Of a DNA stretch of 31,416 nucleotides, positions 22,602 to 30,577 are shown piece after piece. Origin of the DNA: Archaeoglobaceae archaeon (GTDB lineage Archaea; Halobacteriota; Archaeoglobi; Archaeoglobales; Archaeoglobaceae); contig JALVYA010000165.1 in the NCBI GenBank assembly GCA_027038095.1, positions 1 to 31,416 on the forward strand, written 5' to 3'. The position numbers were made by a program, and so were the translations under genes. The notes under the pieces are model-generated. The model was not told the origin of the DNA and made no database searches. It saw nothing but the letters and a program-made list of their open reading frames with translations. Position 1 is the stretch's first letter, and each line of letters begins with the position of its first letter.

Positions 22602-24134
22602 ATGGTAATTAAAGATGTCGACACGAGCAGGCTTATAATAAAAAAATTCGCCTTAGAAGGGTTCAACGTGCAGCCCAAAGCCATAGAAATACTCAGTTCT
22701 TTAAAGCCGGGTGAAATTGACAGAGTTATATCCCAAGTATGCAAACACTGTGCCGGGTCTTTTATAGTCACGGAAAATGACGTTAAAAAGGTTCTGGATA
22801 GCCTGAACGGTAACAGGTGTAATGGGTTAAACTGTAACGGGTTAAACAGAAAAAAGACTGAAAAAACGAAAAAACGGGTAAACGGCGTGAACCGCGAAAA
22901 AGCGGCAAAGATTGCTGTAAAAAACGGTGTAAACCTGACGCAACCCATTCAGGTGCTTAAAGACGTCAGTGGGAAGTCATGCTGTCAGGGAAAAATAGAG
23001 GATTTCGTGGCGTACTTCAACTCCCGCTACGAAAAACTCTCTTCAATTCTCAGGACGAGGGTCAATCCCGTACCCATTTCTGCTCTGAGGAGGCTGAAGT
23101 CTCAGAACGTCGAAGTTGTGGGCATGGTAAACGACGTTAGAGAAACCAGTAACGGAAACGCCATGTTCGAGCTCGAAGATAAAACCGGCCTCGTTAACGT
23201 TGTAGCCACAGGAAAGCTTAAAGACGTGGCAATGGAACTGCTCGGTGACGAGGTAATTGCCGTAAGCGGTATGTGGAACGGCAGGTGTATAATTGCGGAC
23301 AGAATAACCTTTCCGGATTTGCCCGTAAACGGAAACGGCAAAAAAGGATGGGGTTTTTACATAGCCTTCATATCTGATACTCACTTCGGCAGTATAACTT
23401 TCATGAACGACGCCTGGCAGAGGTTTGTCGAGTTCATGAACTGCGAAGCCGGTAACGAGAAAGCTCACAAAATTGCCGAGAGCATAAAGTACCTGATTGT
23501 AGCTGGAGACGTCGTGGACGGAGTGGGAATATACCCTAATCAGGAGAAGGAGCTTTCGATTACTGACATCTACTCTCAATACGAATTCGCAGCGGAACAG
23601 ATAGAAAAACTGCCCAAGCGGCTGAAGATAATCTTGTCTCCCGGAAACCACGATGCCGTCAGACAGGCCGAACCCCAGCCAAAGCTTCCGGAAGAGTTCG
23701 CATCTCTATTCCCCAAAAACGTAATACACGTGGGGAATCCCGCTCTGGTTACGCTCGACGGAGTTAAGGTTCAGATTTACCACGGAAGGAGCATAGACGA
23801 TTTAATAACGAAAATCCCGAGGCTCAGCTACGAGAAACCTCAGGAGGCAATGGTAGAACTCCTGAAGAGGAGACACCTATCTCCGGCTTACGGAAAGAGA
23901 TCTCCAATAGCTCCGGAAAAAGAAGATTACCTCGTTATTGAGGACGTGCCGGACGTTCTGCACTCCGGACATGTTCACACTTTCGGAACAGCATTTTACA
24001 GGGGTGTTTTCGTCGTTAACTCGAGCACCTGGCAGTCCCAGACGGAATTCCAGAAAAAGATGAACCTGAATCCCATGCCAGGTATTGTTTCGATATATAA
24101 CGGAGAAACTTCTGCAAGGCTAAAGTTTGCCTGA
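22602..24134 (+). CDS. polB: DNA polymerase D small (exonuclease) subunit DP1
   Basis: DP1 is the proofreading Mre11-like 3'-5' exonuclease and clamp-loader-like partner of the PolD catalytic subunit DP2. From this start (510 residues): N-terminal helical domain (1-68), low-complexity linker (about 69-128), OB fold VEVVGMVNDVRE and on (from about 170), then the phosphoesterase with FISDTHFGS (D259, H261), VAGDVVDG (D303), SPGNHDAVR (N349, H350), YHGRSIDD and LHSGHVHTFG. All metal ligands are present, so proofreading should be active. An ATG at 22596 is also in frame, but GGAGG at 22589-22593 is too close to it and eight bases from the ATG at 22602. The catalytic DP2 gene is not in the window. 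Confidence 0.93.
   Translation: MVIKDVDTSRLIIKKFALEGFNVQPKAIEILSSLKPGEIDRVISQVCKHCAGSFIVTENDVKKVLDSLNGNRCNGLNCNGLNRKKTEKTKKRVNGVNREKAAKIAVKNGVNLTQPIQVLKDVSGKSCCQGKIEDFVAYFNSRYEKLSSILRTRVNPVPISALRRLKSQNVEVVGMVNDVRETSNGNAMFELEDKTGLVNVVATGKLKDVAMELLGDEVIAVSGMWNGRCIIADRITFPDLPVNGNGKKGWGFYIAFISDTHFGSITFMNDAWQRFVEFMNCEAGNEKAHKIAESIKYLIVAGDVVDGVGIYPNQEKELSITDIYSQYEFAAEQIEKLPKRLKIILSPGNHDAVRQAEPQPKLPEEFASLFPKNVIHVGNPALVTLDGVKVQIYHGRSIDDLITKIPRLSYEKPQEAMVELLKRRHLSPAYGKRSPIAPEKEDYLVIEDVPDVLHSGHVHTFGTAFYRGVFVVNSSTWQSQTEFQKKMNLNPMPGIVSIYNGETSARLKFA
22818..22847 (+). repeat. Two-copy 15-base tandem repeat inside polB
   Basis: TGTAATGGGTTAAAC (22818-22832) is followed directly by TGTAACGGGTTAAAC (22833-22847), one mismatch. 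The repeat is in frame and gives CNGLN-CNGLN in the linker between the N-terminal domain and the OB fold, pointing to slippage-driven linker variation. Confidence 0.75.
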
Positions 24135-24179
24135 TTTTCTGTTTTAAGTGCAGTACAATCCAATCCATGAGGTGCCTGA

Positions 24180-24650
24180 ATGCCAGCACAAAAAACCATG
24201 AGGTTTAAGCTCAGGAAGATATTTTCGGAGCTGGAGGACAGCATAGAAGGAACGATGCTTTTGTCCAGAAAACCCGTTTCCTTTCTTGGAGATATAGATG
24301 TGGATACTGGAGAGGTTGTTGCAGGAGACAGTGATGTATTCGGTGAGAGAATAGCAGGCAGAATATTTGCTTTTCCTTCTGGCAGAGGTTCGACGGTTGG
24401 AACGTACACGATTTTACAGCTGGCGAAAAATGGAAAGGCTCCAGAGGCGATAATTAACAGAAAAACTGAAAGCATAATCGTTGCAGGTGCTGTAATTTCG
24501 AACATACCCCTGTTTGATTCCCCCGAGCCCGATATTTTCGCGGTGCATAACTTAAAACCGGGGCTGTACAGGGCTCGCATAGTCGATGAAGGGGAATTTG
24601 CGATACTGGAAGTAGAAACTTCAGGAATTGATGTAAGAATTATGGATTAA
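24180..24650 (+). CDS. Phosphomevalonate dehydratase small subunit (aconitase X swivel domain, DUF126)
   Basis: This 156-residue protein is the DUF126/AcnX-type swivelling domain that, with a large Fe-S subunit, dehydrates phosphomevalonate to trans-anhydromevalonate phosphate in the archaeal mevalonate pathway. Diagnostic stretches: SFLGDIDVDTGEVV, then GERIAGRIFAFPSGRGSTVGTYTILQLAKNG with the phosphate-binding GRGST, then ESIIVAGAVISNIPLFD. The family usually ends soon after this; the last 35 residues look like an extension. GAGGTG precedes the ATG. The large subunit is not in the window, so the subunits are encoded apart. It follows polB by 45 bases and is 20 bases before a protease gene. 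Confidence 0.85.
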   Translation: MPAQKTMRFKLRKIFSELEDSIEGTMLLSRKPVSFLGDIDVDTGEVVAGDSDVFGERIAGRIFAFPSGRGSTVGTYTILQLAKNGKAPEAIINRKTESIIVAGAVISNIPLFDSPEPDIFAVHNLKPGLYRARIVDEGEFAILEVETSGIDVRIMD

Positions 24651-24670
24651 AGGTAAAGGAGTTTGCTGCT

Positions 24671-25726
24671 ATGGATTCGGCCACGCTGGAATCGATCGTG
24701 CGTGAAGTACAGAAAACGTTCAGGATTTATTCAGTGGAAAAATTCGAAGAGAATGGAGAGGTTTACTTCAGGCTTTACGTAATTGAACCGGATTTAAAAA
24801 CCTTAAACGAGCTATCGTATAGAGCTGGTGAGCTGGGGATAGACGTTGAGCTGAAAAAGAGTCTGGGAGAGGAGTTCATAGAGGTCAGGCGAAAAAAGCC
24901 TGAAAAAAGCAGAGTGTGGTTAAACGTTCTCCTCCTCGCCCTTACATTTGCAACAACGACTTACGTTGGCATGAGCTTCTACCCACCGGATCAGAACAGG
25001 CTTGCCGGTGGTGTTGTTTTCTCTGCCGCAATTCTGTTCGTTCTCGGCAGTCATGAAATGGGGCACTACTTCGCAGCCAGAAAGTGGGGCGTAAAAACGT
25101 CCCTGCCCTACTTCATACCCGCTCCCACAATTCTCGGAACTTTTGGAGCTGTGATAACGCAGAAGAGCAACTGCCCGAACAGAAAAGCTCTGTTTGATCT
25201 GGGAGTTTCCGGGCCTCTGGTTGGAGTTCTTTCGTCAGTAATCGTTACGTACATTGGCCTTAAAATGCCAGCTCCCAGCATCAGCTTTCACACGCATTAC
25301 GTTGTAATTGGAGAGCCACCCCTGTACAGAGCTGTTGAGTTTTTAGCCAATTTTCACGGTAATTTCATGAACCCGGTTGCCTTCGCCGGATGGGCGGGCA
25401 TGTTTCTCACCTGTCTGAACATGATTCCTGTTGGACAGCTTGATGGCGGGCACGTTTTGAGGGCGATGATTGGAAAAGCGAGCGATCAGGTTTCAAAAAT
25501 TATGCCTCTGGTCGTGCTCGGTGTAGGTTACTGGGCAGATATGTGCTGCGGTGGAGGTGCGATATGGATAGTCTGGTCGCTGATACTGCTTTTCTTTTCA
25601 TTCGTGCCACATCCAAGTCCGGTGGATGACAGCACAAAAATCGATAAAAAAAGGTACGTTACAGGCGTTATAGCCTTCGTAATTGCAGCACTCTGCTTCA
25701 CTCCGGCACCTTTCAGGATGAAGTAG
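24671..25726 (+). CDS. Site-2-type intramembrane metalloprotease (M50 family)
   Basis: The M50 zinc protease cuts membrane-embedded substrates. In 351 residues there is a soluble N-terminal part of about 80 residues, then several hydrophobic helices. HEMGH (128-132) supplies two zinc ligands and the catalytic Glu. NMIPVGQLDGG (250-260) carries the third ligand, D258. The chain GSHEMGHYFAARKWGVKTSLPYF is typical of the archaeal/cyanobacterial/plant EGY-like branch. GGAG lies 8 bases before the ATG. The substrate is unknown. It ends 24 bases from the convergent trpB2 gene. Confidence 0.9.
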   Translation: MDSATLESIVREVQKTFRIYSVEKFEENGEVYFRLYVIEPDLKTLNELSYRAGELGIDVELKKSLGEEFIEVRRKKPEKSRVWLNVLLLALTFATTTYVGMSFYPPDQNRLAGGVVFSAAILFVLGSHEMGHYFAARKWGVKTSLPYFIPAPTILGTFGAVITQKSNCPNRKALFDLGVSGPLVGVLSSVIVTYIGLKMPAPSISFHTHYVVIGEPPLYRAVEFLANFHGNFMNPVAFAGWAGMFLTCLNMIPVGQLDGGHVLRAMIGKASDQVSKIMPLVVLGVGYWADMCCGGGAIWIVWSLILLFFSFVPHPSPVDDSTKIDKKRYVTGVIAFVIAALCFTPAPFRMK

Positions 25727-25750
25727 TTAACGTAGTTTAACTTCAAACTT

Positions 25751-27061
25751 TCAGGTGTCTTTAAGTTTTTTATGCAGATAATCATCGTATGCCTGAAGAT
25801 CCAGCAGTCCGTGACCGCTGAAGTTGAAGAGTATTACCTTCTCCTCGCCCTTCTCCCTCGCCTCTATTGCTTTATCTATCACAACTCTTATTGCGTGGTT
25901 GGTTTCAGGAGCTGGCACTATCCCCTCGCTCCTCGCGAACATCACTCCGGCTTCGAAGGTTGGAATCTGACTCACGGCTGTAGCCTTTATTATTCCGTGC
26001 TTTACGAGCAGGCAGAGAGTTGGAGCGTCTCCGTGATACCTCAAACCACCTGCGTGTATCGGTGGCGGTATAAACGTATGTCCAAGGGTAAACATCTTCA
26101 GCAGGGGCGTGAGACCTGCTGTGTCTCCGTAGTCGTACCTGTACTCCCCACCTGTCAGAGTTGGACATGCCTTTGGCTCAACGGCAATTATTTCAATTCC
26201 CTCCTTTTCGGCATCTTTCACGAACGGGTAGCAGAGTCCCGAGAAGTTGCTTCCTCCACCGACGCAGCCCACTATTACGTCCGGTTTTTCGTCAACCATT
26301 TCAAGCTGCTTTTTTGCCTCCAGCCCGATTACTGTCTGGTGCATCAGAACATGGTTCAGAACGCTGCCCAAGCTGTACTTCGTGTCCTCGTGCTTTGCTG
26401 CATCTTCTATTGCCTCGCTTATCGCAATTCCCAGACTTCCCGGATTGTTCGGGTCTTCACTCAGGATTTTTCTTCCGACCTCTGTCCTTTCTGACGGCGA
26501 GGGTACGACTTCTCCACCCCACGTTTCCATCAAAACTCTCCTGTACGGCTTCTGCATGTAGCTGACCTTTACCATGTAAACCATGCACCTCAAATCAAAC
26601 AGCCTGCACGCAAAGCACAGAGCAGATCCCCACTGACCGGCTCCGGTTTCAGTTGTTAGTCTCTCGACACCTTCCTCAGCGTTGTAGTATGCCTGAGCTA
26701 CTGCAGTATTCGGCTTGTGACTTCCCGGAGGGCTCGCACCCTCGTACTTGAAGTATATCCTCGCCGGAGTTTTCAACGCCTTTTCGAGCCTTTCAGCCCG
26801 GATGAGAGGTGTTGGCCTCCAGATTCTGTAAACGTCTCTTACCTCCTCCGGAATTTTAATCCACCTTTCACTGCTCATTTCCTGCTTTATCAGAGCTTTC
26901 GGGAATATTGGCTCCAGATCCTCTGGCTTTACGGGCTCTTCTGTAACCGGATGCAGCGGAACAGGCAGGGGTTCCGGCAGGTCCGGGATTATGTTGTACC
27001 ATTCTTTAGGCATTTCGTTCTCGTCAAGCAGTATCTTTTTCTCGTTCTTCTCGTGTTTCAT
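25751..27061 (-). CDS. trpB2: Tryptophan synthase beta chain, TrpB2 type
   Basis: TrpB2 condenses indole and serine to tryptophan with PLP and is typically not paired with TrpA. In the 436-residue protein the PLP lysine K116 lies in PPGSHKPNTAVAQAYY, followed by ETGAGQWGSAL, the phosphate-binding GCVGGGSNF and the TrpB2-type HAGGLRYHGDAPTLC. An in-frame ATG exists at 27082, but TTTAAATTAT at 27081-27090 overlaps it. That TATA is 25 bases before the ATG at 27061, which starts the usual MKHEKNEKKILLDENEMPKEW, so 27061 is preferred. No trpA or other trp gene is nearby. Confidence 0.93.
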   Translation of the reverse strand: MKHEKNEKKILLDENEMPKEWYNIIPDLPEPLPVPLHPVTEEPVKPEDLEPIFPKALIKQEMSSERWIKIPEEVRDVYRIWRPTPLIRAERLEKALKTPARIYFKYEGASPPGSHKPNTAVAQAYYNAEEGVERLTTETGAGQWGSALCFACRLFDLRCMVYMVKVSYMQKPYRRVLMETWGGEVVPSPSERTEVGRKILSEDPNNPGSLGIAISEAIEDAAKHEDTKYSLGSVLNHVLMHQTVIGLEAKKQLEMVDEKPDVIVGCVGGGSNFSGLCYPFVKDAEKEGIEIIAVEPKACPTLTGGEYRYDYGDTAGLTPLLKMFTLGHTFIPPPIHAGGLRYHGDAPTLCLLVKHGIIKATAVSQIPTFEAGVMFARSEGIVPAPETNHAIRVVIDKAIEAREKGEEKVILFNFSGHGLLDLQAYDDYLHKKLKDT

Positions 27062-27080
27062 AGGCTGACGGAATAACTGC

Positions 27081-27090
27081 ATAATTTAAA
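27081..27090 (-). promoter_or_regulatory. trpB2: TATA element of trpB2
   Basis: TTTAAATTAT on the minus strand, centred 25 bases before the ATG at 27061. It moves the start seven codons downstream of the longest frame. Confidence 0.6.
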
Positions 27091-27232
27091 CCTTGTTCTT
27101 GCTCTGCGGAACAAATCCCGCTGTTCGGGTTTCGAAATCGCCTGAAATGCTGGTCGATCGTTGTAGGTTGTTTTGCCACCGTACTTATGTGGATTATGCA
27201 ATCACCAACTGGACACACAGCATCGACAACAG

Positions 27233-27240
27233 TATTAAAC
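27233..27240 (+). promoter_or_regulatory. TATA-like element of the nucleotidyltransferase-cofD pair
   Basis: TATTAAAC is centred about 26-27 bases before the ATG at 27263. A leaderless start follows from the spacing. Confidence 0.45.
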
Positions 27241-27262
27241 TGACCGCACAGAGCAGCAGAAA

Positions 27263-28270
27263 ATGAAACCTGAAAAGCCCGTGAGGTTGAGGGATTTCGT
27301 GAAGTTCAGGGACTGCTACTTTTCGGTCGTTTCTTACTTCAACTACCCTGAAGTTAAATGCCTGCTGAGGTACGCTCCGGCTGAAATGGTTTCAAACGAA
27401 AATTTGGAGGTGAGGGGAAATTACGTAAAGCTGAGTCACGAGCAGGCACTGGAGTTTTTCAGGGAGTACGAAAGAGGAGGCATTTTTTACCTTCCAGCCA
27501 GTGAAGTTGAAGTTTTAAAGCCGGAAGAGTTAACGCCCGGGATTGTTGAAAAGGATGGCGTTGCGAAAAAAGTTTACGAGTTTTTCAGGGTTCCACCGTC
27601 GCACAAGGGCGTTACCGGCTCACGGCTGATCGGTCTGAACAGAGAGGATTCGGACGTTGACTTCGTGGTTTACGGAGACTGGTGGTTCAGGGCGAGAGAA
27701 GAGCTGATTAGAGGTGTGAAAAGGGGCGTTCTCTCCCAGCCAGACGAGGACTGCTGGAAAAAAATATACAGGAAAAGAAGGCCGGCAATAGACTTCGACA
27801 CGTTCGTCATGCACGAAGAAAGAAAGTTTCACAGAGCTTTTATCGGAGATACTTACTTCGATCTGCTCTACGTCAGAGACTACGACAGGATTTACGAATT
27901 TGAAGAATTTTCGGGAATTAAAGCCGGCATGGCTGAGATAACGGGAAGGCTTGCAGACGATTCAGCGGTGTTTGACTACCCCGCAAGGTACCCGCTCGAG
28001 GACGTTGAGTTCGTCCATGCAGAGCTCTTTGATACAGATGAAGATGAAACTGAAATTAAATTAGACGACGTTCTGAGTCTCTCGTCGGTAGAGGTTCTCT
28101 CCTTCACCCACACCTACGCAGGTCAGGCGTTTGCCGGGGAGAGGGTGAGGGCTTACGGTGTCGTGGAAATAGGCTCGAAGGTGAAGCCGGAGGTAAAGCT
28201 CGTGGTGGGAACTCGAAGGGAATGTGAAGAGTTTATAATTTCTGAAAGTCTGGTAAACCGCAATGGTTGA
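27263..28270 (+). CDS. Predicted nucleotidyltransferase (Pol beta-like fold, COG1665 type)
   Basis: This 335-residue protein has a Pol beta-type nucleotidyltransferase signature, GSRLIGLNREDSDVDFVVYGD. It holds G119-S120, the metal-binding D131 and D133, and a third acidic candidate in FDTFVMH near 178. The N-terminal 100 residues and C-terminal 100 residues are outside that core and I do not recognise their folds. Archaeal relatives (COG1665) have no proven function that I know of. Its last 8 bases overlap the start of cofD, so the two are co-translated. A link to F420 assembly is possible but is not shown. CofC, the known nucleotidyltransferase of the pathway, has a different fold. Confidence 0.75.
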   Translation: MKPEKPVRLRDFVKFRDCYFSVVSYFNYPEVKCLLRYAPAEMVSNENLEVRGNYVKLSHEQALEFFREYERGGIFYLPASEVEVLKPEELTPGIVEKDGVAKKVYEFFRVPPSHKGVTGSRLIGLNREDSDVDFVVYGDWWFRAREELIRGVKRGVLSQPDEDCWKKIYRKRRPAIDFDTFVMHEERKFHRAFIGDTYFDLLYVRDYDRIYEFEEFSGIKAGMAEITGRLADDSAVFDYPARYPLEDVEFVHAELFDTDEDETEIKLDDVLSLSSVEVLSFTHTYAGQAFAGERVRAYGVVEIGSKVKPEVKLVVGTRRECEEFIISESLVNRNG

Positions 28271-29183
28271 GTGTAAAAATTACGACCTGTGTTTTCTTTC
28301 CGGAGGAACAGGAACTCCGAAGCTGCTCAGAGGCTACTCCGCATTGAATCCACACTTCAGCGTAGTCGTGAACGTCGCTGAAGACATCTGGATTTCTGGA
28401 AATAAGCTGTGTCCGGACATAGATTCCGTTATTTACGCAATAGCTGGCGTAATAGACGACGAAAAGTGGTGGGGTGTGAAAGGAGACACCTTCGTGACTC
28501 ACGAGAGGTTAAAGGAGCTCGGCTTTGACGAGGGGCTGATGATAGGTGACATCGACAGGGCAACACACATAGCGAGGAGCGAACTTCTGAGAAAGGGGTA
28601 CACGCTGACTCAGGCTACGAGGGTCGTAAAAAACTCTTTTCAGGTCAAAGCTGAAATCCTGCCGGTGTGTGAAGAAGAGGTTAAAACGTACGTTAAAACC
28701 CCGGAGGGGTGGATGCACTTTCAGGAGTTCTGGGTTTTGAGGAAGGGCGAACCCGAAGTGGAGGACGTGGAGTTCAGGGGGATTGAAAAAGCTGTCGTCA
28801 CCGAAGACGCACGCAGAGCCATGGAGAACAGCGACGCTGTGGTCATAGGCCCGAGCAACCCGGTAACGAGCATACTGCCGATACTTGAGGTTAAAGGCGT
28901 GAGAAAACTTCTGAAAGACAGAGTCGTGATTGCCGTGTCACCCATAGTAAAAGGTAAGCCCGTGAGTGGTCCGGCTGCAAAGCTCATGAGGGCGAAGGGT
29001 CTGGAGGTATCTGCAAACGGCGTTGCAGAATTTTACTCGGACTTTCTGGATCTGATAGTCGTTCACAGCGGTGACAGGTGCAGTTACAGGCACGAAGAGA
29101 CGAACATACTGATGAAGAGCAGAGAAGATGAAGTGAGGCTGGCAAAATTCCTGCTCGGGGTTGTAGAAAAACTTTTGAGTTAA
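28263..29183 (+). CDS. cofD: 2-phospho-L-lactate transferase
   Basis: CofD transfers the phospholactyl (or related) group from the GDP-activated donor to FO, giving F420-0. The 306-residue protein has SGGTGTPKLLRGYSAL at the N-terminus, NVAEDIWISGNKLCPDIDSVIYAIAG (the D-rich FO/metal-binding segment), FGL/M-type GLMIGDIDRATHIARSELLRKGYTLTQAT, and GPSNPVTSILPILEV near 198. All are family hallmarks and length is normal. It overlaps the preceding nucleotidyltransferase by eight bases. cofE is about 12 kb away on the other strand. It converges on taw2 with 26 bases between stops. Confidence 0.95.
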   Translation: MVECKNYDLCFLSGGTGTPKLLRGYSALNPHFSVVVNVAEDIWISGNKLCPDIDSVIYAIAGVIDDEKWWGVKGDTFVTHERLKELGFDEGLMIGDIDRATHIARSELLRKGYTLTQATRVVKNSFQVKAEILPVCEEEVKTYVKTPEGWMHFQEFWVLRKGEPEVEDVEFRGIEKAVVTEDARRAMENSDAVVIGPSNPVTSILPILEVKGVRKLLKDRVVIAVSPIVKGKPVSGPAAKLMRAKGLEVSANGVAEFYSDFLDLIVVHSGDRCSYRHEETNILMKSREDEVRLAKFLLGVVEKLLS

Positions 29184-29209
29184 CAGTGGATTGCTGACTG
29201 TAAACTGAC

Positions 29210-30238
29210 TCAATATATGTAGGCATCGACCACCACGTGTATAACGCCGGGAGAGTAATTTTTAACCTTTTTTACGCACTCTATTCTTGCGTTTTTTCCT
29301 TCGGCTCTGGCTGCTGAGATAACTCTCCTTACAGGCCTCTCCAGAACGGCTTCGGGTACGGACTCGTGGTAGTGAATCCATCCCTTTCCCTTCAGAGCCC
29401 TTATTGCCACCGGTAAAAACTCGTGGCAGTTTATGTGTCCCATCACAACTCTGTCAGCAACTCTTTCCGGAGTTACGAACATCGAATCTCCGAGCACCGG
29501 AATTACTCTATCCTCAACTTCGTTCAACTTTATGTTTTCAATCAGGTAATGATAGGAGTCCGGATTGATTTCTATGGCGTAAACCTTTGCTTTTTTTGCC
29601 ATTGGGATCGTGAAGTACCCTATCCCGGCAAACATGTCAACGACCACTTCGTTTCCAACAATTGTTCCCATTCTCATCCTCTCAGCCTGATTTCCGGGGC
29701 TGAACATGACCTTCGACACGTCAAACCTGTACAGACATCCCCACTCCCTGTGAACGGTCTCTCCACCGCTCCCGGCAATAAGCTCGACATCCGGTTTTCT
29801 GAGCATGCCCCTCTTACCCCTGTCCCACCACACCGATTTGCAGTGAGGGTTTATTTCGAGCAGAGTCTCCCCTATCAGGCGGGCGTAATCTCTGAGCTCC
29901 TCCGGCATTTTAACGAGTATGACGTTTCCGATTACCTTGTAAGCTGAGGGTATGAGTTTTTCCAGTTTTTTCATTTCACTTTCCGGAAGTTTCTGTTTCA
30001 AAGCATCTTTCAGGTTTCTGGCTCTTGCGTAAACGGGTTTTTGCTGTTCTACGATTTCGAACTCAAATTCGGCCATCTCCTTCAGGGATTTCAGAGATAC
30101 CAGATCGCACTCTACGACTGGTATTTCCACCTGATCGCCTCTGGAGACTATCAGCCTTTTTTTATCCCTTAAATTCAGTATTTCCGCCAGTTCCACCGCT
30201 TTTCCAGCATCCTTTTTGTTCACCCTGAGCGCTTTCAC
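29210..30238 (-). CDS. taw2: tRNA wybutosine-synthesising protein Taw2
   Basis: Taw2 moves the aminocarboxypropyl group of SAM onto the imG-14 base at G37 of tRNA-Phe in wyosine synthesis. Of its 342 residues, the C-terminal Rossmann domain has FSPGNQAERMRMG (179-191), VDMFAGIGYFTIPMA (200-214) and YAIEINPDSYHY. The stretch MGHINCHEFL near 267 and the ending WIHYHE fit Taw2 rather than Trm5, which has an NLP motif at the first of these. The N-terminal 90 residues are the variable part of the Trm5/Taw2 group. The start codon is GTG with a TATA element centred 25 bases upstream. Trm5 itself is not in the window. Confidence 0.85.
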   Translation of the reverse strand: MKALRVNKKDAGKAVELAEILNLRDKKRLIVSRGDQVEIPVVECDLVSLKSLKEMAEFEFEIVEQQKPVYARARNLKDALKQKLPESEMKKLEKLIPSAYKVIGNVILVKMPEELRDYARLIGETLLEINPHCKSVWWDRGKRGMLRKPDVELIAGSGGETVHREWGCLYRFDVSKVMFSPGNQAERMRMGTIVGNEVVVDMFAGIGYFTIPMAKKAKVYAIEINPDSYHYLIENIKLNEVEDRVIPVLGDSMFVTPERVADRVVMGHINCHEFLPVAIRALKGKGWIHYHESVPEAVLERPVRRVISAARAEGKNARIECVKKVKNYSPGVIHVVVDAYIY

Positions 30239-30259
30239 GTCAGAAAATTAGAGCAAGCG

Positions 30260-30267
30260 TTAAATAA
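30260..30267. promoter_or_regulatory. Single TATA element shared by the divergent taw2 and nfu genes
   Basis: TTAAATAA (its complement TTATTTAA is equally TATA-like) is centred at about 30263.5. It is about 25 bases from the GTG of taw2 (30238) and 24.5 bases from the ATG of the plus-strand gene (30288). No other TATA-like element is visible in the 49-base gap, so one element may serve both strands. Confidence 0.5.
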
Positions 30268-30287
30268 GTGTAAGCCAAGCAGCGAGT

Positions 30288-30548
30288 ATGGAAGAGGGTA
30301 GTGGAGACAAAAACTCATCTCTAAGAGAAAGAGTTGAAAGAGTTATTGACGAAGAAATAAGGCCCGTGCTCGTTCAGGATGGTGGAAACATTGCGGTTAT
30401 CGACGTTGACGAGGAGAAAGGCATCGTGCTCGTTCAGCTCCTCGGAGCGTGTCACGGCTGTCCTATGTCCCAGTTCACTCTTGGCATGTTCGTGGAGCAG
30501 AGGCTAAAGCAGAAGGTGCCTGAGGTAAAGAGAGTGATTCCGGTTTAA
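30288..30548 (+). CDS. NifU C-terminal domain (NFU-type) Fe-S carrier
   Basis: The 86-residue protein is a stand-alone NFU domain: IRPVLVQDGGNIAVIDVDEE, then LLGACHGCPMSQFTLGMFVEQRLKQKVPEVKRV with the cluster-binding C55-x-x-C58. Such proteins accept and hand over a [4Fe-4S] cluster to target proteins. Given the very large demand for Fe-S clusters in this genome (the Hdr locus alone), an assembly or delivery role is reasonable. The first ten residues are a polar tail. It is the first gene of a plus-strand pair and lies 29 bases before an unknown gene. Confidence 0.92.
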   Translation: MEEGSGDKNSSLRERVERVIDEEIRPVLVQDGGNIAVIDVDEEKGIVLVQLLGACHGCPMSQFTLGMFVEQRLKQKVPEVKRVIPV

Positions 30549-30577
30549 AGCTCTGTAAAGCTGTTCAGGGGGTAGAC

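Noticed and set aside
25772..26494. 240-codon plus-strand frame opposite trpB2
   Set aside because: It is antisense to a firmly identified TrpB2 and shows random-looking composition.
29210..30238. Trm5 (tRNA m1G37 methyltransferase)
   Set aside because: The NLP-type motif of Trm5 is absent; MGHINCHEFL and HYHE at the corresponding places point to Taw2.
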